Positions 28,695 to 37,980 of a stretch of 64,000 nt of DNA are shown here, piece after piece (positions within the stretch are counted from its first letter, which is position 1; each line of letters starts with the position of its first letter). The DNA is from Limosilactobacillus oris (GTDB lineage: Bacteria > Bacillota > Bacilli > Lactobacillales > Lactobacillaceae). The notes under the pieces were generated by a model. It worked only from the letters and a program-made list of their open reading frames with translations. It was not told where the DNA came from and ran no database searches. Where the stretch lies: the NCBI RefSeq assembly GCF_025311495.1, contig NZ_CP104398.1:1178001-1242000 (forward strand), given 5' to 3'. A program made the position numbers and the translations under genes.

Positions 28695-29354
28695 ATGGGT
28701 GCGAAATTCCGGAGTGTCTTTAATATCATCGGACCAACCATGATCGGTCCATCAAGTTCACATACAGCAGGTGCAGCCGCAATCGGACGTGCAGCATATA
28801 AACTATTTAATGGTCCTATCAGAAAAGTTACTGTTTATTACTACGAATCATTTGCTAAGACCCATCGTGGCCATGAAACTGACTATGCAATTGCTGCGGG
28901 TGTCCAGGGATTTGCCCCTGATGATTCTCGTGTGCCAAGAGCCGTTGAACTTGCTCGTCAGCACGGCATCGATATCCGTTTTGTAGAAGAAGGTCCCAGC
29001 CCTATTCATCATCCCAATACCGCTGTCCTTGAAGTTTCCAACGATAATCACTCAATTGAATTAACTGCCTGCTCCATTGGTGGCGGTGCGATTGAGATTC
29101 GGCAGTTTGTCATTGATAATATTACTGTCCAACCGGCCGGACCCCTCCCAATTATTGTTTACATAGATCACGGAAAAAAGCACCCTAATGCTGTTGAATT
29201 AACTGGTGTAGTCGAAAAAAATTGCACCATTCTACCGCAAGCAGTCACTTAAGGGCCAGGTCTACGATATTTATGAGTTTGATATAAAAAATTATATGAG
29301 TGCAGCAACGATTCAACAAATTGAGAAGCAGTTTAAAAATGTTATCTGTTTGTA
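28695..29354 (+). pseudogene. sdaAB: L-serine dehydratase beta subunit, frameshifted
   Basis: GGAGGGAG precedes ATG 28695. The first 170 residues match the iron-sulfur L-serine dehydratase beta subunit: FRSVFNIIGPTMIGPSSSHTAGAA, then RGHETDYAIAAGVQGF and SIGGGAIEI. The frame ends early (TAA at 29250-29252) with an unrelated tail. Removing one A from the A7 run at 29215-29221 restores a smooth C-terminus (VEKIAPFYRK then KGQVYDIYEFDIKNY) ending at the TAA near 29352-29354. The C-terminal region is nonetheless divergent from usual ACT domains. Either decayed, phase-variable, or a sequencing artefact. Confidence 0.8.
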
Positions 29355-29371
29355 AGTAGGGGGATAAGATA

Positions 29372-30252
29372 ATGTACAACAGCATTAAAGAAATCGTTAC
29401 TGCAGCAAATGAAACAGGAAAAAACAATTGCTGAATTAACCATTGAACAAGAGTGTCAGCTTTCTGGGAAAAGTCGTGATGAAATTTGGCAGCGAATGAC
29501 TGTAAATCTTCAAACAATGCAAGCAGCCGTTCAACGCGGGGAAAGTGGCAGGGGAGTATTTTCACAGACTCATCTAACTGGTGGGGAGGCAGTTAAAATC
29601 AAAAATTACCGAGCAAGTCACCATCCACTCTCAGGTGATGTGATGATGGCAGCCGTTCAGGGAGCAATAGCAACTAATGAGGTCAATGCTGCAATGGGCA
29701 TTGTCTGTGCAACGCCTACCGCTGGCTCATCTGGAACTCTTCCTGGAATACTATTTATGCTCAAAGAACGGCTTAGTTTAACGAAAAAACAAATGATAAA
29801 CTTTCTTTTTACTGCCGGTGGAGTCGGATTAGTAATTGCTAACCATGCGGGTATTGCTGGTGCCACGGGGGTGCCAAGTTGAAGTCGGTAGTACCTCTGC
29901 AATGGGAGCTGCTGCCGCAGTCGAAGCTGCCAATGGAACACCCGAGCAAAGTGCACAGGCGATGTCTATCGTTATCTCCAATCTTTTAGGACTTGTATGT
30001 GATCCCATTGCTGGCTTGGTGGAAATCCCATGTGTCAAACGGAATGCAATTGGCGCGGGTAATGCTTTGATTGCCGCCGATATGGCATTAGCCGGCTGCA
30101 CCAGCAAGATTCCGACAGATGAATGTATTATGGCAATGGATAAGGTTGGCCGGGGCTTACCGGCATCATTACGTGAAACTGGAATTGGCGGGTTGGCAGG
30201 CACACCGACCGGACAGGCAATCAAGGCGCGTATCTTTGGTAATGAGGTTTAG
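29372..30252 (+). pseudogene. sdaAA: L-serine dehydratase alpha subunit, two frameshifts
   Basis: From ATG 29372 the first 20 codons give MYNSIKEIVTAANETGK, the usual subunit start, then run into a stop. Removing one A from the A6 run at 29419-29424 joins TIAELTIEQECQLSGKS. A second break lies in the G5 run at 29867-29871: one G fewer joins AGATG to CQVEVGSTSAMGAAAA, restoring an Fe-S cysteine region. Later NLLGLVCDPIAGLVEIPCVKRNA and the C-terminus are normal. The full enzyme would deaminate serine to pyruvate and ammonia. Both breaks are one-base insertions in homopolymers. Confidence 0.85.
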
Positions 30253-30254
30253 TT

Positions 30255-30566
30255 ATGCGTGATGCTCAAGTAATTCGCAATGATATTGTTAACCAGCTTA
30301 GTTCTGTTATTGACCCAGAGCTTGGTATTGACTTAGTCAACCTTGGCTTAATCTACACCATTGATTTGGATGACCATGGTATCTGCCTCATTGAAATGAC
30401 CTTGACAACAATCGGCTGTCCAATTTCGGACTACTTAGTTCAGCAAGTTAAAGTAGCAGTTAAACAAGTTGATGAAGTCAGGAATGTTGATGTGCAATTT
30501 GTTTGGGAGCCAGTATGGTCGCCAGACAGGCTAAGTCGAGCTGCTAAATTAGCATTAGGTATTTAA
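30255..30566 (+). CDS. DUF59/MIP18-family Fe-S assembly protein (SufT-like)
   Basis: 103 residues with DPELGIDLVNLGLIY and TTIGCPISDYLVQQVK, whose cysteine is conserved in the family. These small proteins help mature iron-sulfur enzymes. It begins two bases after the serine dehydratase alpha stop, and that enzyme carries an oxygen-sensitive [4Fe-4S] cluster, so a dedicated maturation role is a reasonable inference. Unlike the preceding two genes it is intact. Ribosome site weak (AATGAGG). Confidence 0.85.
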   Translation: MRDAQVIRNDIVNQLSSVIDPELGIDLVNLGLIYTIDLDDHGICLIEMTLTTIGCPISDYLVQQVKVAVKQVDEVRNVDVQFVWEPVWSPDRLSRAAKLALGI

Positions 30567-30614
30567 AAAAGAGTTCTCAACACAGCTTTGCGACTGATTT
30601 GGGGACTCTTTTCT
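30567..30614 (+). terminator. Terminator after serine dehydratase operon
   Basis: AAAAGAGT...ACTCTTTT stem with internal mismatches. Confidence 0.65.
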
Positions 30615-30645
30615 GCTCTCCTCATCACTCCTGTCATTCTCCCTC

Positions 30646-31047
30646 TTACCCCTGCTTCCACATATATTTCTGGAAAATATTCACCAGTCCCATCAGCATT
30701 AATCCCGCCGTTAAAAGGTAATCGCTCCAATCATTATTAACAGTGACCATGGCCGCAAGCAGCGCGAATACCACTCCACAGCAGAGCTTATTAAGCCAGG
30801 TGGCCTTTTTGGTCTGGCCGGTGGTTCTTGCGGTTGAACAGCTTCTTATTCATCCCCAGAAAGAACGGCTGAACATACCATCCATAAAAAATAACAATAC
30901 AAAAAGTAATCACAAATCCCCAGATACAAAACTGCGTAACCGGTGATTCATAATTTAGTTCATCCGTTATTAGGAAAAACAACCCCTTAAATACACTAAA
31001 GGCACTGTATGCTTTTCCCTGCTCCAAATAATTTTTGAGCTACTCAT
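30646..31047 (-). pseudogene. Small membrane protein, frameshifted
   Basis: Its ATG would overlap the XRE stop (ATGAGTAG). The frame breaks soon after the start; the middle frame gives VFKGLFFLITDELNY, then FCIWGFVITFCIVIFYGWYVQPFFLG, and after a second break near 30815-30830 a third frame gives KLCCGVVFALLAAMVTV and AGLMLMGLVNIFQKYM to a TAA at 30646-30648. Joined, it would have three or four membrane spans. Function unknown; the coupling to an XRE regulator suggests a regulator/membrane partner pair that has decayed. Confidence 0.55.
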
Positions 31048-31241
31048 CCCCCTTGAGTAAGGAATCAAGCGAAACTTGGTACACTTCACTCAGCCGAACC
31101 AACATATTCAAATCCGGATAGCTCTTCCCCTGCTCCCAACTTGAAATTGTCTGCCGGGTCACAAAAAGTTGGTTAGCGACGTCGGCTTGGGTCAAACCCC
31201 AGCTGTTGTCGCTGTTGCTTAATTTGCGTGCTAAAATCCAT
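31040..31241 (-). pseudogene. XRE-family HTH regulator, frameshifted
   Basis: ATG 31239-31241 begins MDFSTQIKQQRQQLG, and after a break the next frame reads LTQADVANQLFVTRQTISSWEQGKSYPDLNMLVRLSEVYQVSLDSLLKGDE to TAG 31040-31042. One G fewer in the G4 run (31197-31200, reverse strand) joins the two into a normal 66-residue Cro/CI-type helix-turn-helix. The fragment is too short to be seen as one open frame. Similar in its DNA-binding half to the intact regulator at 59373-60020. Confidence 0.75.
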
Positions 31242-31383
31242 CGATAATTCTCCCTTTTGCTTGATAATGTTGAATAGATTATATTAAAGCGCGGTCATTG
31301 ATGACAAGCAAAGATGCTTTGTATTACTGGTATATCAACATTCAGGAAGTTTTTTAAACCATTCGCATTTAGCGTCAAACACC

Positions 31384-31432
31384 AAAAAGCGCTGAACAGC
31401 GGAGCGCTATGCTCTGCTATTCAGCGCTTTCA
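31384..31432 (-). terminator. Terminator after galR
   Basis: AAAGCGCTGAA (31386-31396)/TTCAGCGCTTT (31420-31430) with a nested GGAGC/GCTCT-like pairing. Confidence 0.8.
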
Positions 31433-31468
31433 GATTAAGATGCATGTATTTTCCCTGATAGTTTGCCC

Positions 31469-32467
<999 letters not shown>

Positions 32468-32487
32468 CTACTCCTTTCAGTTACTCC

Positions 32488-33936
32488 TTACAGTTGGTTT
32501 ACAAAGCGTTCCCAACCAGCCTGACCAGCCGCGTCGTCCTTGAAGACCCCGGCGTTTTCCAGGACATTAGCGAAGATATTGGCTAGTTCCTGTTCCAGCA
32601 CTTCGTCAACGTTGTCCTTGGTGATTTCCAGACGGTCTTGCACTTCTTTGGCCCACGGCAGGTGGCTGTCCGCAATCTTGTTTTCCTGGCCCAGCCAGAA
32701 CTTCTTAACTTCCGCCAGCTCATCCTTGAGCCGGGCCGGCAGAATTGCCCGCCCCATCACTTCGATCAAACCGATATTTTCTTTTTTGATGTGCCACAGC
32801 TTTTCGTGCGGGTGGAAAATGCCCAGCGGATACTGGTCGTTCGTGTTGTTGTCCCGCAAAACAAGGTCAAGGACATAGCTGTCACCGTCGCGGTGCATAA
32901 TCGGCGTTACGGTGTGGTGACGGGTGTCGCCATCGAAAGCCTTGATATTCAAGCTTTCGTCGCTGTAATGGTCCCAAACGTCAATGATGTGGGTCCCCAG
33001 GTCAATCAGCTGGGTCGCGTCGGCACTGGTCAGACGGATATCGCTCATCGGCCAGTTAACGATCCCCGCTTCGACCGCTGGGTACTCAGCAAAGTGCAGC
33101 GGCTTCTTAATCGTCGCCTTCATCATCGGAAAGACGTGCCGACCACCCTGGTAGTGTTCGTGAGCCAGCATCGAACCGCCGACGATTGGCAAGTCCGCGT
33201 TGCTGCCGACGAAGTAAGCGGGCAGCGTGTTTTCGATTTCGACCAAGTTAATCAGGGTCTGCCGGTTGATCTTCATCGGTTCGTGCTTGCCGTACAGGAA
33301 AATACAGTGTTCGTTGAAGTACGCGTATGGAGAATACTGGAAGCCCCACTGTTTGCCGCCAATCATCATCCGGATAATCCGGTGATTGCTCCGGGCTGCT
33401 TGACCGAGCCGACCTTTGTAACCCTCGTTTTCCATGCAGAGCGCACATTGCGGGTACTTCTTCTTGGTATCATGAGCCGCCGCCGCGATGGCCTTGGGGT
33501 CCTTTTCCGGCTTGGACAGGTTAATCGTAATCTCTAAGTTACCATACTTAGTAGGCTTATCAAAGACCACGTTTTTCTTAATGGCCGCAACCTTAACGTA
33601 ATCGTTGCTGGTACACAGCTTGTAGAACCAATCCGTCGCCGTTTCCGGTGACTGCTGGTACTTTTCCCAGAAAGTGCTGTTGACGACTGACGGCCGCGGG
33701 GTCATTAAGTCATAAAGCTGGTCATTGAGAATTTCGCGGGCGGTTTGGCCGTCTTCAATTTGCCCGTGCTTAACGGCCAGGTCAACCAGTTGCGCCACTA
33801 ATGGCTGGTCATCCTGGGCTTCAACATCTTCGTCGCCGACCAGGGCCCGAATCTTGTTCAGCACATAAATCCGGTCCAGCGGTTCGTAGGCCCCGCTGGC
33901 AATTACCTTATCAGCATACTCTTCCATTAACTTCAT
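32488..33936 (-). CDS. galT: UDP-glucose-hexose-1-phosphate uridylyltransferase (Firmicutes GalT)
   Basis: 482 residues, the long class of GalT found in Gram-positive bacteria. Swaps UMP between UDP-glucose and galactose-1-phosphate in the Leloir pathway. Seen: NSTFWEKYQQSPETATDWFYKL, CALCMENEGYKGRLGQAARSNHR, the IVGGSMLAHEHYQGG block and HREP-type later segments. CAAGGAGAA precedes ATG 33936. 29 bases after galK. Confidence 0.95.
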   Translation of the reverse strand: MKLMEEYADKVIASGAYEPLDRIYVLNKIRALVGDEDVEAQDDQPLVAQLVDLAVKHGQIEDGQTAREILNDQLYDLMTPRPSVVNSTFWEKYQQSPETATDWFYKLCTSNDYVKVAAIKKNVVFDKPTKYGNLEITINLSKPEKDPKAIAAAAHDTKKKYPQCALCMENEGYKGRLGQAARSNHRIIRMMIGGKQWGFQYSPYAYFNEHCIFLYGKHEPMKINRQTLINLVEIENTLPAYFVGSNADLPIVGGSMLAHEHYQGGRHVFPMMKATIKKPLHFAEYPAVEAGIVNWPMSDIRLTSADATQLIDLGTHIIDVWDHYSDESLNIKAFDGDTRHHTVTPIMHRDGDSYVLDLVLRDNNTNDQYPLGIFHPHEKLWHIKKENIGLIEVMGRAILPARLKDELAEVKKFWLGQENKIADSHLPWAKEVQDRLEITKDNVDEVLEQELANIFANVLENAGVFKDDAAGQAGWERFVNQL

Positions 33937-33965
33937 TTTCTCATTCTCCTTGCAAATGGCATTAA

Positions 33966-35144
33966 TTACAGCTTGTGCGGGCCGTCAACAACTTCGGCAT
34001 CATAGAAGCTAGCATCGTAGCCGATCTTGTCCCGGTAAATCTTGCCGACGTTCTTCTTAAAGTCTTCGGCCGCGGACTTCTTCACGATGGCAATCGCACT
34101 CCCGGCAAAGCCTCCGCCGACCATCCGGGCACCTAGGCAGCCAGGTTGTTCCCAAGCACTTTCGGCCAGGGTATCCAGTTCCTTCCCAGTGACCTCGTAG
34201 TCGTACTTCAGGGAAACATGAGAAGCGTTGATCAGGCGGCCCAGTTCTTCCAGGTCGCCCTTTTCCATCGCGTCGATGGCCCGCTTAGTTCGTTCGTTTT
34301 CACTGACCGCGTGGCGGGCCCGGCGAATCAGAGTGTCATCGTTAATCAGGTAGGTGTATTGATCGAAGGTTTCCGGATCAATTTCACCAAGTTTATTAAT
34401 ATCCAGTTTCTTGCTGAGGCGCTTGACTGCTTCCTGACACTCTTCCACCCGCTCGTTGTACTTGGAGCCGGCCAGGGAGTGAGTCTTGTTGGTGCTCATA
34501 ATCAGGATTTCGTAGTCGCCCAGTTCCAGTGGCAGGTACTTGTATTCCAAGGTGTTGCAGTCCAGGAAGATGGCGTTATCCTTCTTCCCCATTCCAACGG
34601 CAAACTGGTCCATGATTCCGGAGTTCAGGCCGACAAAGTCATTTTCGGTCTTCTGACCCAGCTTAACCAGTTCGACCTCGTCAATGTCCAGGTCGAATTC
34701 GTCCTTCAAAATGTTTCCCATCAGCATTTCGATCGAAGCCGATGATGACAGGCCGGAACCGTATGGCAGGTAACCGTGGATGTACAGGTTGAAGCCGTGG
34801 TCAATGTTGTAGTTGCGCTCCTTGAGGTACACCAGCATCCCCTTGAAGTAGTTGACCCACTTTTCATCAGCAGCTGCCTGCGGTTGGTCATCGTTAATGT
34901 CAAAGGTAATAATCTTGCTGTTTTCTTCCTTGGCGGAGTTAGCAGAGTAAACCGCCACCGTACTGTCTTCCCGCGGCCCGTAAACACCATAGGTCCCAAT
35001 ACTGATGGCACACGGAAAGACGTGTCCGCCGTTATAGTCAGTATGCTCACCGATCACATTGATCCGGCCAGGTGAGAAGAAAACATCCTTGCCGTTTTCG
35101 TTAAATACCGCCTTGTATTCGTCAAGAAACTGTTGCTTATCCAT
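33966..35144 (-). CDS. galK: Galactokinase
   Basis: 392 residues from ATG 35144; GGAGG lies ten bases upstream, while an earlier ATG at 35159 overlaps it. GHMP kinase: signature GRINVIGEHTDYNGG at residues 26-40, ATP loop LPYGSGLSSSASIE, and C-terminal MVGGGFAGSAIAIV. Phosphorylates galactose released from lactose taken up by LacS. No galM or galE is adjacent. First gene of the operon; promoter has two cre-like sites. Confidence 0.96.
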   Translation of the reverse strand: MDKQQFLDEYKAVFNENGKDVFFSPGRINVIGEHTDYNGGHVFPCAISIGTYGVYGPREDSTVAVYSANSAKEENSKIITFDINDDQPQAAADEKWVNYFKGMLVYLKERNYNIDHGFNLYIHGYLPYGSGLSSSASIEMLMGNILKDEFDLDIDEVELVKLGQKTENDFVGLNSGIMDQFAVGMGKKDNAIFLDCNTLEYKYLPLELGDYEILIMSTNKTHSLAGSKYNERVEECQEAVKRLSKKLDINKLGEIDPETFDQYTYLINDDTLIRRARHAVSENERTKRAIDAMEKGDLEELGRLINASHVSLKYDYEVTGKELDTLAESAWEQPGCLGARMVGGGFAGSAIAIVKKSAAEDFKKNVGKIYRDKIGYDASFYDAEVVDGPHKL

Positions 35145-35197
35145 CACGATAACCTCCATTGTCCAAATAAACTACATAGTAAATTTTTACTAAATAT

Positions 35198-35226
35198 ATT
35201 TTAGTATCATTTACCCCATTCGTCAA
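35198..35226 (-). promoter_or_regulatory. galK promoter
   Basis: Reverse-strand TTGACG (35221-35226) and TAAAAT (35198-35203) with a 17-base spacer, 54 bases upstream of the start codon. A partly symmetric ACTAAATATATTTTAGT covers the -10 and may be a GalR-type operator. Confidence 0.7.
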
Positions 35227-35270
35227 TAAGCGCTTTCATTTTCATTAAATAAATGTAGTGAGCGCTTTCT
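35225..35270. promoter_or_regulatory. Two cre-like sites in the galK / esterase intergenic region
   Basis: AATAAGCGCTTTCA (35225-35238) abuts the galK -35 box; AGTGAGCGCTTTCT (35257-35270) lies 32 bases away, three helical turns. Both match the CcpA consensus core and could equally serve GalR. They may control both divergent operons. Confidence 0.6.
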
Positions 35271-35328
35271 AAAATATAACACAGCAAACAATGTTAAAAT
35301 AGAAAAAACGAGCAAAGAGGAGACCCGT

Positions 35329-36306
35329 ATGAAGCAGTATTCGCCAAAACAATTACTCCCGCTAGCCCAGCGAACCGGCCGGTGGGTGGTTAAAACTATC
35401 AAGGGCCAGGCAACACTATACACCACTAACCTGAGCAGCACTATCCGCTTCAATATTACCGGAGCGCTCTCCTTTGACCTGCAAACAGTCAACAACGGAC
35501 ACCCCGGTTTCCCCCACCAGGTCTATGCATGGCGCTATGACCAGCAGCCCTGGCAACGTTTCCAGGTACAAGATTCCCCGGTCAGCTTACAGCTTCCAGA
35601 CCGCCACCGCCACCTGGTTGAAATCATGACAGCGGGTAACAGCGACTTTGATGAGGTTTGGACGGGCCAGGAGGGTTTTGCTATTAACGGCATTGCTGTT
35701 AACGGCGGGCAGCTAACACCAGCCGCGGAACGGCCCCTGGTTGATTTTATCGGTGATTCGATTACCGCTGGCTGCTGGGTAATGGGTAAGCACGCCGCAG
35801 TCGATTACCGTCCAGAAAGTAACTATGTCGGCATTGCCAGTGACCAGTTAGCAATTGACAGCGTCCGCATCGCCTACTCCGCCGCTGGCGTTCTCCGGCC
35901 CGGTACCGGCGGCGTCCCAACTGTGAAGGACTTCCTGGGGTCGATTGACAACGTCACTCCTTGGAAAACCAACCAGCCCCGGGTGGTAGTAGTGAACTTA
36001 GGGGTTAATGACCGCCGCTTTGCCAGCGACCAGTTCACCCGCGCTTACGACCAGTTTCTAGAGCAAGTCGCAACCACTTTTCCGGGCAGCAAAGTCCTGG
36101 TCCTAACGCCATTTAGTCAGACGTTTCAAAGCCAAATCAGCCAGCTGGCCGCGCGCCACCAATTCCAGCTGGTGAATACCACCGGCTGGTGTCAGGACTT
36201 CACTGATGGGCTCCACCCCAACCAGAACGGCTCTTCGACGGCAGCTCACCACCTTGTCCCGGTACTAAAAGCAGCACTAGCTGAATCAAGGAGGGTACAC
36301 CCATGA
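35329..36306 (+). CDS. SGNH/GDSL-family esterase, carbohydrate-esterase-like
   Basis: 325 residues. An N-terminal beta-rich jelly-roll-like domain (about 1-130) precedes the SGNH domain: block I DFIGDSITAG (Ser144), block III LGVNDRRF, block V DGLHPNQNG with Asp and His. This two-domain layout resembles carbohydrate esterase family 2-like deacetylases. No signal peptide, so it probably acts in the cytoplasm on imported acetylated sugars (inferred). GAGGAG precedes the ATG; overlaps the phosphatase gene by four bases (ATGA). Divergent from galK. Confidence 0.78.
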   Translation: MKQYSPKQLLPLAQRTGRWVVKTIKGQATLYTTNLSSTIRFNITGALSFDLQTVNNGHPGFPHQVYAWRYDQQPWQRFQVQDSPVSLQLPDRHRHLVEIMTAGNSDFDEVWTGQEGFAINGIAVNGGQLTPAAERPLVDFIGDSITAGCWVMGKHAAVDYRPESNYVGIASDQLAIDSVRIAYSAAGVLRPGTGGVPTVKDFLGSIDNVTPWKTNQPRVVVVNLGVNDRRFASDQFTRAYDQFLEQVATTFPGSKVLVLTPFSQTFQSQISQLAARHQFQLVNTTGWCQDFTDGLHPNQNGSSTAAHHLVPVLKAALAESRRVHP

Positions 36307-37097
36307 CACAACAACGATTACTTCCGATTAAGCATGGTTATAACTTTCGCGACCTTGGCGGCTACCAAACCAGCGATGGGCATACTGTTAAGTGGCACCG
36401 TCTGATTCGTTCCGGCGCCCTTAACAACCTTGACGAACAAGATCAGGAAGCCCTCGTGGCAATCCCGGTTACCGTTGACATTGATTTGCGGTCGAAACCA
36501 GAAATCACCGCCGCGCCTGACCGGGTGCCCCGCACTGCCAAGTACTACCACCTCCCTGTCTTCAGCATCGACGTTACCAATACCTCTCGCAGTGACGAGG
36601 AAGTCGCCCGAGAAATGCAGGAAGTAGGTAATGGCTACCGGCATATGCAGCTGGAATACCGCAACATGGTACAGTTAGCCAGCGCCCAGCAAGCCTACCA
36701 AGAGCTGTTTCAGCTACTATTAAGCAATCAATCTGGGGCAACCCTCTTCCACTGCACAGCCGGGAAGGACCGGACCGGTTTTGGCGCCTACCTGCTTTTG
36801 ACCGCCCTTGGTGTTCCACGTGAAACCATCCTCCAAGATTACCTGCTAACAAACGATGTCACCGCCGCTTTTCGACGCCGGTGGGTTGCCCAGCTGCGGG
36901 CCAGTACCGCTGAGCTGGGCAATCGGGACGCCGTTATCAAGAACCGTAGTGATATGATGGCAGTCTTTCCTGGTTACCTGAGCACAGCCATTGAAACTGT
37001 TAACCGCTTGGCTGGCAGCCCGACACAGTACCTGACCGACTGCCTGGGGCTGACCCGCGGTGACTTAGCAGACTTGCGGCGTTTATATTTAGACTAG
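36303..37097 (+). CDS. Tyrosine-protein phosphatase, LipA/Y-phosphatase-3 type
   Basis: 264 residues. Starts NFRDLGGYQTSDG, typical of bacterial lipid/tyrosine phosphatases, and carries the P-loop HCTAGKDRTG at about 150-159 (Cys151, Arg157); the AGKDR form is seen in phosphatases that act on phosphotyrosine or phosphoinositides. No signal peptide. Coupled to the esterase gene by ATGA overlap. The physiological substrate is unknown. Confidence 0.85.
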   Translation: MTQQRLLPIKHGYNFRDLGGYQTSDGHTVKWHRLIRSGALNNLDEQDQEALVAIPVTVDIDLRSKPEITAAPDRVPRTAKYYHLPVFSIDVTNTSRSDEEVAREMQEVGNGYRHMQLEYRNMVQLASAQQAYQELFQLLLSNQSGATLFHCTAGKDRTGFGAYLLLTALGVPRETILQDYLLTNDVTAAFRRRWVAQLRASTAELGNRDAVIKNRSDMMAVFPGYLSTAIETVNRLAGSPTQYLTDCLGLTRGDLADLRRLYLD

Positions 37098-37134
37098 GAA
37101 AGGTTATAATGATGAACATAAGGAGGATGTGCGT

Positions 37135-37641
37135 ATGCATGTTTCAGTTCCATTGGAAAACGGCTTACTAGCGGATGAATACGGCAAATATGCTCCGGCC
37201 AGCGCAATGCTAGCGGACCATCCCATCAAGTCGTTTCCCATCAGTATTAGCGATGCCCCCGCGGCTACCAAGTCATTTGCCCTTGTCTTTGTCGACTTTG
37301 ACTCCACACCAGTCTGCGGTTTTACCTGGATTCACTGGCTAGCAGCTAACATTCCAGCAACAATGACAACTATTCCGGCCAATGCCAGCCGCGAGTTAGC
37401 CGACCAGTTTGTTCAAGGAAAAAACAGTAACGCTGGTCGACTTGTCAACGGTGATCCCCGGATCAGCAGCGGCTACGTAGGGCCCCAGCCGCCTGACAAG
37501 GCCCATGACTACACCCTGACCGTATACGCCCTCGATACAGACCTGCCCCTCGCTGATGGATACTGGCTAAACGACTTTATTCATCAAAGTGCGGGCCACG
37601 TACTGGCAAAAGCTAAAGCAACCTTACCAAGCCGCGCCTAA
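37135..37641 (+). CDS. YbhB/YbcL-family (PEBP, Raf-kinase-inhibitor-like) protein
   Basis: 168 residues from ATG 37135 with AGGAGG eight bases before; a GTG at 37129 is too close to that site. Seen: PIKSFPISISDAPAATKSFALVFVDFDSTPVCGFTWIHWLAANIP and YVGPQPPDKAHDYTLTVYALD, the ligand-pocket blocks of the family. Bacterial members have no settled function. Third gene of the esterase/phosphatase operon. Confidence 0.88.
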   Translation: MHVSVPLENGLLADEYGKYAPASAMLADHPIKSFPISISDAPAATKSFALVFVDFDSTPVCGFTWIHWLAANIPATMTTIPANASRELADQFVQGKNSNAGRLVNGDPRISSGYVGPQPPDKAHDYTLTVYALDTDLPLADGYWLNDFIHQSAGHVLAKAKATLPSRA

Positions 37642-37656
37642 AGGAAGTGATAACAG

Positions 37657-37881
37657 ATGAAAACAAGAATCTTTTTTAATCCTGGCGACTCAATCGCCAA
37701 CATCCATGACTACAACGAAGCCGTCCGCAAAGGACAGATTTTTAAGCGGGAACGCCAGAGCGATGATTTAGTTATCGCCAAGGGCCCCGACGATGAAGAA
37801 TACGCTATTTTCTACGCCAAGGACGCCTTACCGGCTGACCACCAAAAGTCGCAGCCATATGACGTTAAGGATAAGCTGTAA
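37657..37881 (+). CDS. Small unknown protein (74 residues)
   Basis: Not recognised. AAAGGAAG lies ten bases before the ATG and codon use matches its neighbours, so it is likely real. Sequence is charged and soluble, with NIHDYNEAVRKGQIFKRE and AKGPDDEEYAIFYAKDALP; no cysteines or membrane segment. Last gene of the operon, 15 bases after the PEBP gene, followed by a strong hairpin. Confidence 0.7.
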   Translation: MKTRIFFNPGDSIANIHDYNEAVRKGQIFKRERQSDDLVIAKGPDDEEYAIFYAKDALPADHQKSQPYDVKDKL

Positions 37882-37884
37882 TTT

Positions 37885-37930
37885 AAGAAACGCTCCCCAA
37901 TTAACTGAACATTGGAGAGCGTTTCTTTTA
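37885..37930. terminator. Bidirectional terminator
   Basis: AAGAAACGCTC/GAGCGTTTCTT with a CCAAT/ATTGG inner stem and flanking T run; between the small protein gene and the converging permease. Confidence 0.88.
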
Positions 37931-37980
37931 ATGTTTGAACTAGCAAAGAATTACTTTGCTCATCGGATTGAACGGCATCA

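Noticed and set aside
29211-29230. Programmed -1 frameshift at A AAA AAT in sdaAB
   Set aside because: A -1 shift leads to an unrelated sequence and a stop after about 24 codons; the coherent continuation needs one base fewer (+1), which this heptamer does not provide.
32638-33537. 299-codon open frame on the + strand
   Set aside because: It lies entirely inside galT on the opposite strand, has no ribosome site and no family features.
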